Source of the DNA: Mucidula mucida
Lineage: Eukaryota; Basidiomycota; Agaricomycetes; Agaricales; Physalacriaceae
NCBI GenBank assembly: GCA_015501055.1
Contig: JADNYV010000780.1
Location: 1-15,720, forward strand
Direction: 5' to 3'
Length of the DNA: 15,720 nt
Numbering within the stretch: position 1 is the first letter of the stretch; every line of letters starts with the position of its first letter. Positions 6,183 through 14,367 of the stretch are shown one piece after another. Made by a program: the position numbers and the translations under genes. Below the pieces are notes generated by a model that saw only the letters and a program-made list of their open reading frames with translations, was not told the DNA's origin and did not search any database.

Positions 6183-8075
6183 GTGTTGAAGCGTGAATCA
6201 GACGCTGTACCACCACCACCACGCTTTAAGCGTGGTTATGTATTTACTACCAATGTACTATCAGAATCTAAAACGCCTTCGAGCATCTCTTCCACTTATA
6301 CTGCTCCTCCGCTTCCTTTACCTCCTCAGCAAATTCTCAACGACTCCTCCATCCAGCAGTCTCTTGCTGCAGTAGCTGACTACATCAAGGTCAGCACACC
6401 TATCGACATTGACCGCTTTGAGCGGCTTCTTGCCAAACATCCCAATCAGCCCTTTGTGAGCTCTATCATCCGCTCACTCCGTGAAGGGTTCTGGCCTTTA
6501 CACGATGGTCAGTGGGAAGCGCACCTCAGAGACAAGATTAGAGACAACTACTCTACTGAGGAGTGCGATCTTGTTGAGCTGCGCAAACAGCGAGATCAAG
6601 AAGTTGCTGCTGGCCGTTGGTCCCCTGCGCTTCCAGAAGGCTTTAAGCTCTTGCCTGGAATGCGCCTGTCACCCATGTTTGTGGTCTGGCAGAAGGGTAA
6701 ACCACGCGTCGTCATGGACCATACAGGCAATGGTCTCAATGACGGCATTGCCAGAGCTGATGCCAAAGTCAAGTACGACGATATGCACTCCTTTGGGCAG
6801 GTACTGCATGATGTCCTACAAGCTCATCCTCACGAGGAGATCCTGCTTTTCAAGAGTGACATCGCTAAAGCGTTCCTCAATCTCCCCGTTCATCCCATTT
6901 GGCAGCTACAACAAGTTGTCATTGTCGACGGCCGCTATCACATTGTGCGCCGTCTCATCTTTGGCAGTCGTGCATCGCCATACTGCTGGTGTTCGTTCTC
7001 TGGCCTGGTTAACTGGGTTGCTTGGAAGCTAGATATACCAGACCTGCACGACTACATGGATGACTACTATGGCTGGGACACCAATCACAATCTGGTGCTC
7101 TTTCATGGACAGCGACGTCCCCGACGTCAAGTCCAGCTTCTCCTTCTGTGGGACTCTTTGGGCATCCCATATGAAGATAAGAAGCAGGAACACGGTCCTC
7201 AGCTAAAAATCATTGGTTTCTGGTTAGACACTGTTCACGGGTCTATCTCTCTCTCACCAGACTCCATTGCGGACATGATCACCACCATTCAGTCGTTCTT
7301 GTCCCAGCAAAAGCCTGTACTCAAGGAGTGGCAGTCCTTGGGTGGGTATCTCAACTGGGCTCTTAATGTGCTGCCTTGGGCACGGCCAGCACTTACAGAG
7401 CTCTACCGCAAGATGAGCGGTAAAACACTGCAGTACAAAGGCATTCCATTGAACGTTGAGGTTAGAGCAGATCTCACTTGGTTTGTCAATGCATTACAAC
7501 ACTGCATCGGAGTGCGCTTTGTGAATGCGCAGGCGTGGGATGACTCTGAGGCTGATATGGTCTATTGGACAGATGCGAGTAATCTGGGCCTCGCTTTCGT
7601 CTATGCTGGGAATGGCTTTAGCTATCAACTCCGAACCATCACCGGAGTTGACACCTTCTTTAGGGAGCTTGTAGCTATTCTTTGCGCTGTTCATGATGCT
7701 GCCTCTCATCCCTCTCCGCCTCGCAGGCTGTTAATCCATTCTGACAGTCTGGACTCCGTCTCAGTGTTTAACACTTTGGCTGCTTCACAGTCAAGTCACA
7801 ATGCTGTTCTGCTTGCCATTGCTGATATTGTCCTGCGCACCGGCATTGATGTTCGTGTGCGGCACATCCGCGGGGTTGACAACGTGATGGCAGACATGTT
7901 GTCCCGCTTACTGTTCTCTGACTTTCAGAAACAGTTCCCCTCCTACCGCGTCGCACTATGGAGCCACCTCGTGAGCTCCTACCGGCGCGATGGAGAGAGT
8001 GCTTTTAGAGGCATTGGGCGAGGGCGAACAGCCTCGTCACCCTCGCCCACCTATGGACTTGCAAAAACTAGATGA
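6183..8075 (+). CDS. Reverse transcriptase-RNase H, copy B (start and C-terminus altered by indels)
   Basis: The polymerase copies element RNA into DNA and degrades the RNA strand. Visible motifs, counted from the GTG at 6183: motif A with Asp226 (KSDIAKAF), motif B (FGSRASPYCW), motif C YMDD at 291-294, and RNase H Asp464 (WTDAS), Glu495 (FRELV), Asp521 (HSDS) and Asp571 (NVMAD). The open frame is contiguous with gag, separated only by TAA, and has no ATG near its start. In copy C an extra base places an in-frame ATG 11 nt before the gag stop, which is probably the original start. Relative to C and D, one base is missing near 7952, so the native C-terminal end (TAG at 8006-8008) is bypassed and the frame runs to 8075. 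All catalytic domains precede that change. Confidence 0.85.
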   Translation: MLKRESDAVPPPPRFKRGYVFTTNVLSESKTPSSISSTYTAPPLPLPPQQILNDSSIQQSLAAVADYIKVSTPIDIDRFERLLAKHPNQPFVSSIIRSLREGFWPLHDGQWEAHLRDKIRDNYSTEECDLVELRKQRDQEVAAGRWSPALPEGFKLLPGMRLSPMFVVWQKGKPRVVMDHTGNGLNDGIARADAKVKYDDMHSFGQVLHDVLQAHPHEEILLFKSDIAKAFLNLPVHPIWQLQQVVIVDGRYHIVRRLIFGSRASPYCWCSFSGLVNWVAWKLDIPDLHDYMDDYYGWDTNHNLVLFHGQRRPRRQVQLLLLWDSLGIPYEDKKQEHGPQLKIIGFWLDTVHGSISLSPDSIADMITTIQSFLSQQKPVLKEWQSLGGYLNWALNVLPWARPALTELYRKMSGKTLQYKGIPLNVEVRADLTWFVNALQHCIGVRFVNAQAWDDSEADMVYWTDASNLGLAFVYAGNGFSYQLRTITGVDTFFRELVAILCAVHDAASHPSPPRRLLIHSDSLDSVSVFNTLAASQSSHNAVLLAIADIVLRTGIDVRVRHIRGVDNVMADMLSRLLFSDFQKQFPSYRVALWSHLVSSYRRDGESAFRGIGRGRTASSPSPTYGLAKTR

Positions 8076-8992
8076 ACTCGTCTTGTATCTGCAGGCCCAT
8101 GCTATCGAGACCTCTACGCGTATCAACTACTCTACTGGGGCTAGAGATTACGCCCGCTTCTGTAAAGCACACAATCTGTCTCTGGATCCTACTCCGGAGA
8201 CTCTAGCACGTTACATTGCATACACGTCCCAATTCATTGGCTCTGCTCCTAAATACTTAACCGGGGCAAGCACTTCCTCAATGACCTTTATCCTCACTTT
8301 GGTGACGCTCGTGCTTCAGCGCTTGTTCAAGCTGCTATCCGTGGGTCAAAGAAGGTCCGGGCAGATCCTATAGCTAGGAAGCCCCCTCTTCGACTTCATC
8401 ACCTTCAGCTCTTTGTGGACGTCGCAAACCAGACCCACAAGTATGATGACTTTCTCTTTGCTACAATCATGTCATGCGGCTTCTATGCTGTTCACCGGAT
8501 GGGAGAGCTGGTGCAGCCTAATCAGAAGAAGCTACGTGATTGGAAGAAGATCATCAAGCGTGCCAGCCTCACATTTGAGACTGGGTATGCAGGCTATCGC
8601 TTGCCTTACCATAAGAGCGATCCCTTCTATCAGGGCACTGACATACTGTTTACCTCTCAGACTGTGGCTGATCCTATCACCCTTCTGAAGCAGTATGTCC
8701 ACCGCAGAGACAACTGCATGGTGCTCGAGCGGCTCTCTTCATACGTGAAGATGGCATTGTACCAACTAGATCCTGGTTTGAGTCCAAGTTCTTTGCGCTG
8801 GTGAGCAAAGACTTTGGTGGTCACTCGGTTCGTTCTGGGGGTATAACACACTATGCATCCCTTGGACTCTCTGAGACCATACTCCAAGCCCTAGGCCGTT
8901 GGTCATCCTCTGCGTGGAAGATCTATATACGTGACCATCCTGCAGTACGTGCCGCTCAGCAGCTAGCAGTTCAAAATAAAACCTCTACTTAA
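7990..8992 (+). pseudogene. Tyrosine recombinase gene, copy B, two frameshifts
   Basis: The ATG at 7990 overlaps the original RT stop (8008) by 19 nt. One base is missing after 8267 relative to copies C and D, and another after 8713 relative to copy C, so the protein falls in three frames: 7990-8267, 8268-8713 and 8714-8992. Together they hold all hallmarks of a YR: box I Arg (8496-8498), likely Lys (8613-8615), His (8822-8824) and Arg (8831-8833) of HxxR, Trp (8900-8902) and nucleophile Tyr (8924-8926, context KIYIRDHP). The C-terminal catalytic part missing from copy C is complete here. The second frameshift is shared with copy D. As sequenced this copy cannot make a full YR. Confidence 0.88.
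8975..8980 (+). terminator. Candidate polyadenylation signal AATAAA, copy B
   Basis: The hexamer overlaps the codons for Asn-Lys near the end of YR, ten bases before the TAA at 8990-8992. It is the only AATAAA near the end of the gene and is conserved in all three YR copies. Confidence 0.4.
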
Positions 8993-9074
8993 AAACCTCC
9001 CTCATCTCGCGTTTTGTAAACATCCTTTTGCACCTCCATCCACCCCTCCACTACACACACACACATAGCATAGT

Positions 9075-9155
9075 AGGCACTTTACGATACGCTGAATTGA
9101 TGGGGCCCTCGGGGTCCAGTTTTGACCTAACCTTGTGTGATCTAACAAGCATAGG
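9075..9155 (+). repeat. Q2 repeat, right terminus of copy B
   Basis: This 81-bp terminal copy of Q ends exactly where the copy C RT sequence resumes (9156). It is preceded by an 82-bp 3' UTR that includes a (CA)n tract at about 9052-9065. Confidence 0.92.
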
Positions 9156-9911
9156 CGACAATGACAACTTGTTGTAGCTGCCAAATGGGATGAACGGGGA
9201 GATTGAGGAACGCTTTAGAGATGTCGCTCTTGAAAAGCAGGATCTCCTCGTGAGGATGAGCTTGTAGGACGTCATGCAGTACCTGCCCAAAGGAGTGCAT
9301 ATCGTCGTACTTGACTTTGGCATCAGCTCTGGCAATGCCGTCATTGAGACCATTGCCTGTATGGTCCATGACGACGCGTGGTTTACCCTTCTGCCAGACC
9401 ACAAACATGGGTGACAGGCGCATTCCAGGCAAGAGCTTAAAGCCTTCTGGAAGCGCAGGGGACCAACGGCCAGCAGCAACTTCTTGATCTCGCTGTTTGC
9501 GCAGCTCAACAAGATCGCACTCCTCAGTAGAGTAGTTGTCTCTAATCTTGTCTCTGAGGTGCGCTTCCCACTGACCATCGTGTAAAGGCCAGAACCCTTC
9601 ACGGAGTGAGCGGATGATAGAGCTCACAAAGGGCTGATTGGGATGTTTGGCAAGAAGCCGCTCAAAGCGGTCAATGTCGATAGGTGTGCTGACCTTGATG
9701 TAGTCAGCTACTGCAGCAAGAGACTGCTGGATGGAGGAGTCGTTGAGAATTTGCTGAGGAGGTAAAGGAAGCGGAGGAGCAGTTAAGTGGAAGAGATGCT
9801 CGAAGGCGTTTTAGATTCTGATAGTACATTGGTAGTAAATACATAACCACGCTTAAAGCGTGGTGGTGGTGGTACAGCGTCTGATTCACGCTTCAACGAC
9901 TTAGGCTTCAT
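9156..9911 (-). pseudogene. Reverse transcriptase of copy C, N-terminal fragment cut by copy B
   Basis: The frame starts at ATG 9911, 11 nt upstream of the end of the gag stop in another frame, giving a tightly overlapping gene pair. It carries the N-terminal region (PPPPRFKRGYVF) and, after a one-base loss at 9783/9784 relative to B that causes an early stop, the rest of the N-domain, the fingers region (KGKPRVVMDHTGN) and motif A (KSDISKAF). It is then cut between bases of an Asp codon by copy B. The remainder is 3208-2127. It is doubly broken: by insertion and by frameshift. Confidence 0.9.
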
Positions 9912-11253
9912 CAGCGCCGCCTGAACTCGCTCCTGAACGAGCGACTGCTCGTTTGGCTTCGAGGAGGATGAGGCAGGCTGGTTGGCTCTTGGCTGTGTGC
10001 TTTCCTCCGCACTCACTGCAAGAACCGTGAAGACGGCCTGCGGAGCACGGAGATGAGCATTTACCCAGATTCCAATTCTGGCAAACAATGCGACGACGCG
10101 TCGCAGACTGTGAGCTGCCAGAGTCAGAGGACCGCTTGCGAGGATTTGCTCCCTCAGAGGTGCGCAACATCTCAGAGAGAAGAGGAAGCTGGAGCGCAGT
10201 GCGATCATCGAGATGGAAAGGAGAGTTAGCATAGCGAATGCGAGTCTCCTTATCACAGCGAATAGGGAACGCTGGATTCGAGGGTGTAGCGCGAAACAGC
10301 TCAATGATGAGCGCGCGGTAACCCCGGAGTTCGTCCTTGCGGTGAGGGTAGATGAGCCCAACACCGGTGGCATACGCATCGAAGACGCGTGTCCACTCGG
10401 ACTCTTGGGTGAGGGTGCGGCGAGCAGTGGACTGGTCCTTGCGCATGATGACGTAGCCACCGGCAAAGTCCTTGGTGTCCTCCTGCTGATTTGTGCCAGA
10501 GTGAATGGAAGCAAAGAGCTTCTCAAAATCCACATACTGCTCCAGCACAATGGAGCGCCAGAAGGAGCGCGCAAATGGATCATGGAGTGACTGCATCTGA
10601 CACGCATTGATGATAGCGTCGATGTCCTTCTCAGTAGTGAGGAGACGTCGAATGCGCTGAGTCTCCTCGATATGAGGAGTGAGGTTGGAGGGAGCTGCAA
10701 GCTGCGCAAGATGCGGAGCTGCAGTGAGGACTGAAGCAGAGATGCCGGACGGAGTAGACTCTGCTCCAAGGAGCCTAGAGAGCAACGAAGCTGATAACGG
10801 ACCAGCCACGGGTCCGGCGGCTGAAGCGGGCTGCGCGGCAGGCGCTGTAGCAGCAGCAGCATCGAGCTGCGCCGCGAACGCGGCCCAAGCGGCCTCTTCA
10901 ACGGCACGTCTTCGCGCCTCTTCATCCAGCTCTCGTTGGAATGTAGCATCGCGCTCAGGAGTCCTATCGTGCTCGGGAGCCTTGTCCGGCTTCTTGCGCT
11001 GTTCAATGATTTGGGCGACTTGTTCGATATAGTCGTCCATTTCGCCAGCAGACGCGCCGGTTTTGCGGGCAAGCTGCAAGAACTCGCCTTGGGATTTGAT
11101 AGACCCATCCGCAAACCGCTTGACAAGGTCCTGAAGCTGCTCAGCGCGCAAGCGAATCGCTTCGCGCTCGTCTGGATCCTGATCATAGGGCGAATGGGGG
11201 CGAGGAGGTGAATGATTGCGAGAGATACCATCGAGCTCGTCAACATCAGACAT
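9901..11253 (-). CDS. Gag-like protein with C-terminal Cys/His cluster, copy C
   Basis: An intact 450-aa homologue of the copy B Gag, differing at four positions (Arg to His in the charged N-terminal region, Leu to Ser and Ala to Thr in the Ala/Pro-rich middle, Asn to Asp near the central domain). The Cys/His cluster is unchanged. It begins at ATG 11253 after a 480-bp leader and ends at TAA 9903-9901, overlapping the RT ATG by 11 nt. It could still be expressed, and might package RNA from other copies; that is inference. Confidence 0.85.
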   Translation of the reverse strand: MSDVDELDGISRNHSPPRPHSPYDQDPDEREAIRLRAEQLQDLVKRFADGSIKSQGEFLQLARKTGASAGEMDDYIEQVAQIIEQRKKPDKAPEHDRTPERDATFQRELDEEARRRAVEEAAWAAFAAQLDAAAATAPAAQPASAAGPVAGPLSASLLSRLLGAESTPSGISASVLTAAPHLAQLAAPSNLTPHIEETQRIRRLLTTEKDIDAIINACQMQSLHDPFARSFWRSIVLEQYVDFEKLFASIHSGTNQQEDTKDFAGGYVIMRKDQSTARRTLTQESEWTRVFDAYATGVGLIYPHRKDELRGYRALIIELFRATPSNPAFPIRCDKETRIRYANSPFHLDDRTALQLPLLSEMLRTSEGANPRKRSSDSGSSQSATRRRIVCQNWNLGKCSSPCSAGRLHGSCSECGGKHTAKSQPACLILLEAKRAVARSGASSGGADEA

Positions 11254-11733
11254 GATCCGCTTCCTGGTTCAGGAACGTTGTCAGCAGAATGTGCACCTAA
11301 GGCTGTCTGCGCAGGCTTCTCGCCCTCTTGCTGCCTTTTGGCCAGTCTAACACTCAGAACGCGAATGCCCTCGCAAAGAGAACACCCAGGTTGTAAGCGA
11401 ATAGAGGGCGCCTGAGCTGGGTACCGACCGATCCTTAACCAAGCCTATCGAACACTCAGAGAGCGAACGTGTTACGGCGCACTCAGAGAGCGAACTCGTC
11501 TATCAATCAGCGCCCTGATTTACACTCCTTGGTAGGAGTCAGGCACACGCTGTACAACCGGGTGTTGAACGCGGTCGCAAGCACAGGTTGAGCTGTACCA
11601 CTGATTGACGATGACAAGGAAGTACAAGGAGGATACCGAGTCCAGGGAGGTATAGCACGCTGAGCGGAGTATTGATCTCGATAAGCGGTGGTGAGCCGCT
11701 TGGAGAGGGATGTGTGGTGTAGCCACAGGGAAA
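11254..11733 (-). promoter_or_regulatory. 480-bp gag leader with repeated motif, copy C
   Basis: It matches 4829-4350 on the opposite strand, including two copies of ACACTCAGAGAGCG-type sequence near 11452-11492 (reverse complement of the CTCTCTGAGTGT motif) and the third degenerate one around 11350-11363. Apart from the leader reading frame it carries no gene. Confidence 0.45.
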
Positions 11734-11920
11734 GGACGCAAAAATGCGGAGCTAACTGTGACCAGATAACACAGGTTAGCTGGAGGGGAGTGAGAGGGTG
11801 CAGAGAGCGCACCTGTGACCAGATAGCCCATAGAATGTCCTTGAGAAGGAGTCCTTTGGAAAGGAATGGGTATCTGGGCACAAAATGGGCATCAGCTCTG
11901 AAGAGCTGGATGTGAGACAT
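11507..11920 (-). other. Open reading frame in the leader (137 codons), copy C; coding status unknown
   Basis: It is the third open copy of the leader frame. Comparison with copy E shows both silent changes (one in a Ser codon, one in a Leu codon) and an Ala to Asp change, too few to judge selection. Confidence 0.25.
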
Positions 11921-12251
11921 TGGCACATACTGGAAGCAGGGAGAGCAGCGGGAGCGCTAGCGCTCTGGGGCCGGAGCGGACACTTCCAATAGGGTTCTAG
12001 GGTGCCAGTACATCAGTCCTGAGCAGGAGGACCGAGTAGAGCGAGTGGTGCTTGCCTGGGAGAGCAAAAGTGCGAATTCCCTCAAAATGGGCACTTTGGA
12101 CCTGTCTGGACTGGTTTTGGGCTGGGTAGGCGGCTTCAGACAGTGCTCTAGAGGTGTATGGCATCAGTCCTGAGCAAGAGGACTGGAGGAATCACAAACT
12201 GCTTGTCTCTGTGAGATGATGATGGTAAGAGACAAAGAGGCAGAGTGTGTG
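11734..12251 (-). repeat. P2 direct repeat, copy C (complete)
   Basis: A 518-bp direct repeat of 12395-12911. It follows Q1 with two bases between and leads into the gag leader. It contains the hairpins and palindrome described for P1 of copy B. Confidence 0.9.
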
Positions 12252-12253
12252 AG

Positions 12254-12334
12254 CCTATGCTTGTTAGATCACACAAGGTTAGGTCAAAACTGGACCCCGA
12301 GGGCCCCATCAATTCAGCGTATCGTAAAGTGCCT
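12254..12334 (-). repeat. Q1 internal repeat, copy C
   Basis: An 81-bp internal copy of the right terminal repeat, placed between S and the complete P2. The Q-to-P2 join here is the same as that at 980/977 between copies C and E. Confidence 0.9.
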
Positions 12335-12394
12335 GTACATGAAGTGTACATACTTAATACATGAAGATGTATCTACTGAGGGAGAGGTGGGAGG
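12335..12394 (-). repeat. S spacer between P1 and Q1, copy C
   Basis: 60 bp, equivalent to 4018-4077 in copy B. Not present in P2 or at the right end. Confidence 0.7.
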
Positions 12395-12911
12395 GGACGC
12401 AAAAATGCGGAGCTAACTGTGACCAGATAACACAGGTTAGCTGGAGGGGAGTGAGAGGGTGCAGAGAGCGCACCTGTGACCAGATAGCCCACAGAATGTC
12501 CTTGAGAAGGAGTCCTTTGGAAAGGAATGGGTATCTGGGCACAAAATGGGCATCAGCTCTGAAGAGCTGGATGTGAGACATTGGCACATACTGGAAGCAG
12601 GGAGAGCAGCAGGAGCGCTAGCGCTCTGGGGCCGGAGCGGACACTTCCAATAGGGTTCTAGGGTGCCAGTACATCAGTCCTGAGCAGGAGGACCGAGTAG
12701 AGCGAGTGGTGCTTGCCTGGGAGAGCAAAAGTGCGATTCCCTCAAAATGGGCACTTTGGACCTGTCTGGACTGGTTTTGGGCTGGGTAGGCGGCTTCAGA
12801 CAGTGCTCTAGAGGTGTATGGCATCAGTCCTGAGCAAGAGGACTGGAGGAATCACAAACTGCTTGTCTCTGTGAGATGATGATGGTAAGAGACAAAGAGG
12901 CAGAGTGTGTG
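12395..12911 (-). repeat. P1 direct repeat, copy C
   Basis: 517 bp, differing from P2 of the same copy by a one-base loss near 12735 and a few substitutions. It is preceded by U and followed by S. Confidence 0.9.
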
Positions 12912-13202
12912 GACTCTTGCTTAAACCTCCCAGGGCGCCCTGTGAGTGGCCTCTGTTGTTACTACAACACCAGACACAGGCTGGGTAAGTCCAGGAAGAG
13001 CCCAGAGAGTGGGCTGGCTGCAGTAGGAGCAGCAGAGAGCGAACATGATCCAGCTTTGGAGTGAAATGAGTGTTTGACTTGATTTAAGCTGTCTCATTGA
13101 ACTCTCTTGAGTAGGAAGTTGGGTAAAGGGGTAAGGTGGGGTGTGGAGTGTGCAGAGGCCTCTGAAAACGCTCCCTACCCTCGGAATCCGCGTTTACATC
13201 GA
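12912..13202 (-). repeat. U block, left terminus of copy C
   Basis: 291 bp matching 3209-3499 of copy B. Its first base (13202) directly follows the last base of the right-end Q repeat of copy D (13203). No gene is seen. Confidence 0.88.
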
Positions 13203-13283
13203 CCTATGCTTGTTAGATCACACAAGGTTAGGTCAAAACTGGACCCCGAGGGCCCCATCAATTCAGCGTATCGTAAAGTGCCT
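13203..13283 (-). repeat. Q2 repeat, right terminus of copy D
   Basis: 81 bp, same as the other four Q copies. Here it abuts the U block of copy C rather than P2. Confidence 0.9.
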
Positions 13284-13364
13284 ACTATGCTATGTGTGTG
13301 TGTGTAGTGGAGGGTGGATGGAGGTGCAAAAGGATGTTTACGAAACGCGAGATGAGGGAGGTTT

Positions 13365-14367
13365 TTAAGTAGAGGTTTTATTTTGAACTGCTAGCTGCTG
13401 AGCGGCACGTACTGCAGGATGGTCACGTATATAGATCTTCCACGCAGAGGATGACCAACGGCCTAGGGCTTGGAGTATGGTCTCAGAGAGTCCAAGGGAT
13501 GCATAGTGTGTTATACCCCCAGAACGAACCAGTGACCACCAAAGTCTTTGCTCACCAGCGCAAAGAACTTGGACTCAAACCAGGATCTAGTTGGTACAAT
13601 GCCATCTTCACGTATGAAGAGAGCCGCTCGAGCACCATGCAGTTGTCTCTGCGGTGGACATACTGCTTCAGAAGGGTGATAGGATCAGCCACAGTCTGAG
13701 AGGTAAACAGTATGTCAGTGCCCTGATAGAAGGGATCGCTCTTATGGTAAGGCAAGCGATAGCCTGCATACCCAGTCTCAAATGTGAGGCTGGCACGCTT
13801 GATGATCTTCTTCCAATCACGTAGCTTCTTCTGATTAGGCTGCACCAGCTCTCCCATCCGGTGAACAGCATAGAAGCCGCATGACATGATTGTAGCAAAG
13901 AGAAAGTCATCATACTTGTGGGTCTGGTTTGCGACGTCCACAAAGAGCTGAAGGTGATGAAGTCGAAGAGGGGGCTTCCTAGCTATAGGATCTGCCCGGA
14001 CCTTCTTTGACCCACGGATAGCGGCTTGAACAAGCGCTGAAGCACGAGCGTCACCAAAGTGAGGATAAAGGTCATTGAGGAAGTGCTTAGCCCCGGTTAA
14101 GTATTTAGGAGCAGAGCCAATGAATTGGGACGTGTATGCAATGTAACGTGCTAGAGTCTCCGGAGTAGGATCCAGAGACAGATTGTGTGCTTTACAGAAG
14201 CGGGCGTAATCTCTAGCCCCAGTAGAGTAGTTGATACGCGTAGAGGTCTCGATAGCATGGGCCTGCAGATACAAGACGAGTTCATCTAGTTTTTGCAAGT
14301 CCATAGGTGGGCGAGGGTGACGAGGCTGTTCGCCCTCGCCCAATGCCTCTAAAAGCACTCTCTCCAT
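13365..14367 (-). pseudogene. Tyrosine recombinase gene, copy D, two frameshifts
   Basis: It starts at ATG 14367, overlapping the RT stop by 19 nt, and is open for 271 codons to 13552. It includes box I Arg (AVHRMGEL) and the likely Lys, but one base is missing at about 13643 relative to copy C, so the last codons are out of frame. A second missing base lies at 13530/13531, just beside the HxxR motif. The C-terminal segment with GRWSS and the nucleophile Tyr is present in another frame down to the stop at 13367-13365. The first frameshift, and a nearby substitution making CTCGAG, are shared with copy B but not with copy C. Confidence 0.88.
13377..13382 (-). terminator. Candidate polyadenylation signal AATAAA, copy D
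   Basis: Same position relative to the YR stop as in copies B and C. Confidence 0.4.

Larger units (their letters stand above)
3209..9155 (+). mobile_element. Copy B: complete YR retrotransposon (DIRS/Ngaro order) inserted in copy C
   Basis: This 5,947-bp plus-strand element is bounded by the U terminus at 3209 and the Q repeat ending at 9155. The boundaries are fixed because the flanks join perfectly to restore copy C's RT gene: the target was ...CGGCCGT|CGACAATG..., with no target-site duplication. Order: U, P1, S, Q1, truncated P2, leader, gag, RT-RNase H, YR, 3' UTR, Q2. Absence of target duplication, presence of a YR and absence of a DDE integrase or LTR pair place it in the YR retrotransposon order. 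It lacks 329 bp of P2 relative to C. Gag is intact, the RT start is altered and YR has two frameshifts, so it is unlikely to be autonomous. Confidence 0.92.
9156..13202 (-). mobile_element. Copy C, proximal part: left terminus, leader, gag and RT N-terminus
   Basis: Read on the minus strand from 13202: U (13202-12912), P1 (12911-12395), S (12394-12335), Q1 (12334-12254), P2 (12251-11734), leader (11733-11254), gag (11253-9901) and the first third of RT (9911-9156), where copy B interrupts. It is the only copy in the window with the complete left region. Its first base abuts the right-end Q of copy D without any intervening base. Confidence 0.92.

Noticed and set aside
4837..6189. A 450-codon open frame in the +1 frame over gag, also long in copy C.
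   Set aside because: It is rich in Ser, Leu and Arg, as expected of an off-frame reading of this GC-rich gene, and has no domain. The overlapping frame has the charged N-terminus and ordered Cys/His cluster. In copy C the off-frame fuses with the RT start only because RT lies in that frame.
7494..7709. A 71-aa antisense open frame present three times in the window (also 2427-2642 and 14649-14864).
   Set aside because: It is the antisense shadow of the RNase H domain and repeats only because the element repeats.
7990..8992. Crypton or other DNA-only YR transposon.
   Set aside because: The recombinase gene overlaps an RT-RNase H gene on the same strand in every copy, so it belongs to a retrotransposon.
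9052..9065. The (CA)n tract as a telomere-like or terminal repeat.
   Set aside because: It is a short microsatellite in the 3' UTR, internal to Q2, and varies little; no terminal role is shown.
3209..9155. LTR retrotransposon (Gypsy or Copia).
   Set aside because: There is no integrase with a DDE core, no visible protease, no long terminal repeats flanking the genes and no target duplication; a tyrosine recombinase is present instead.
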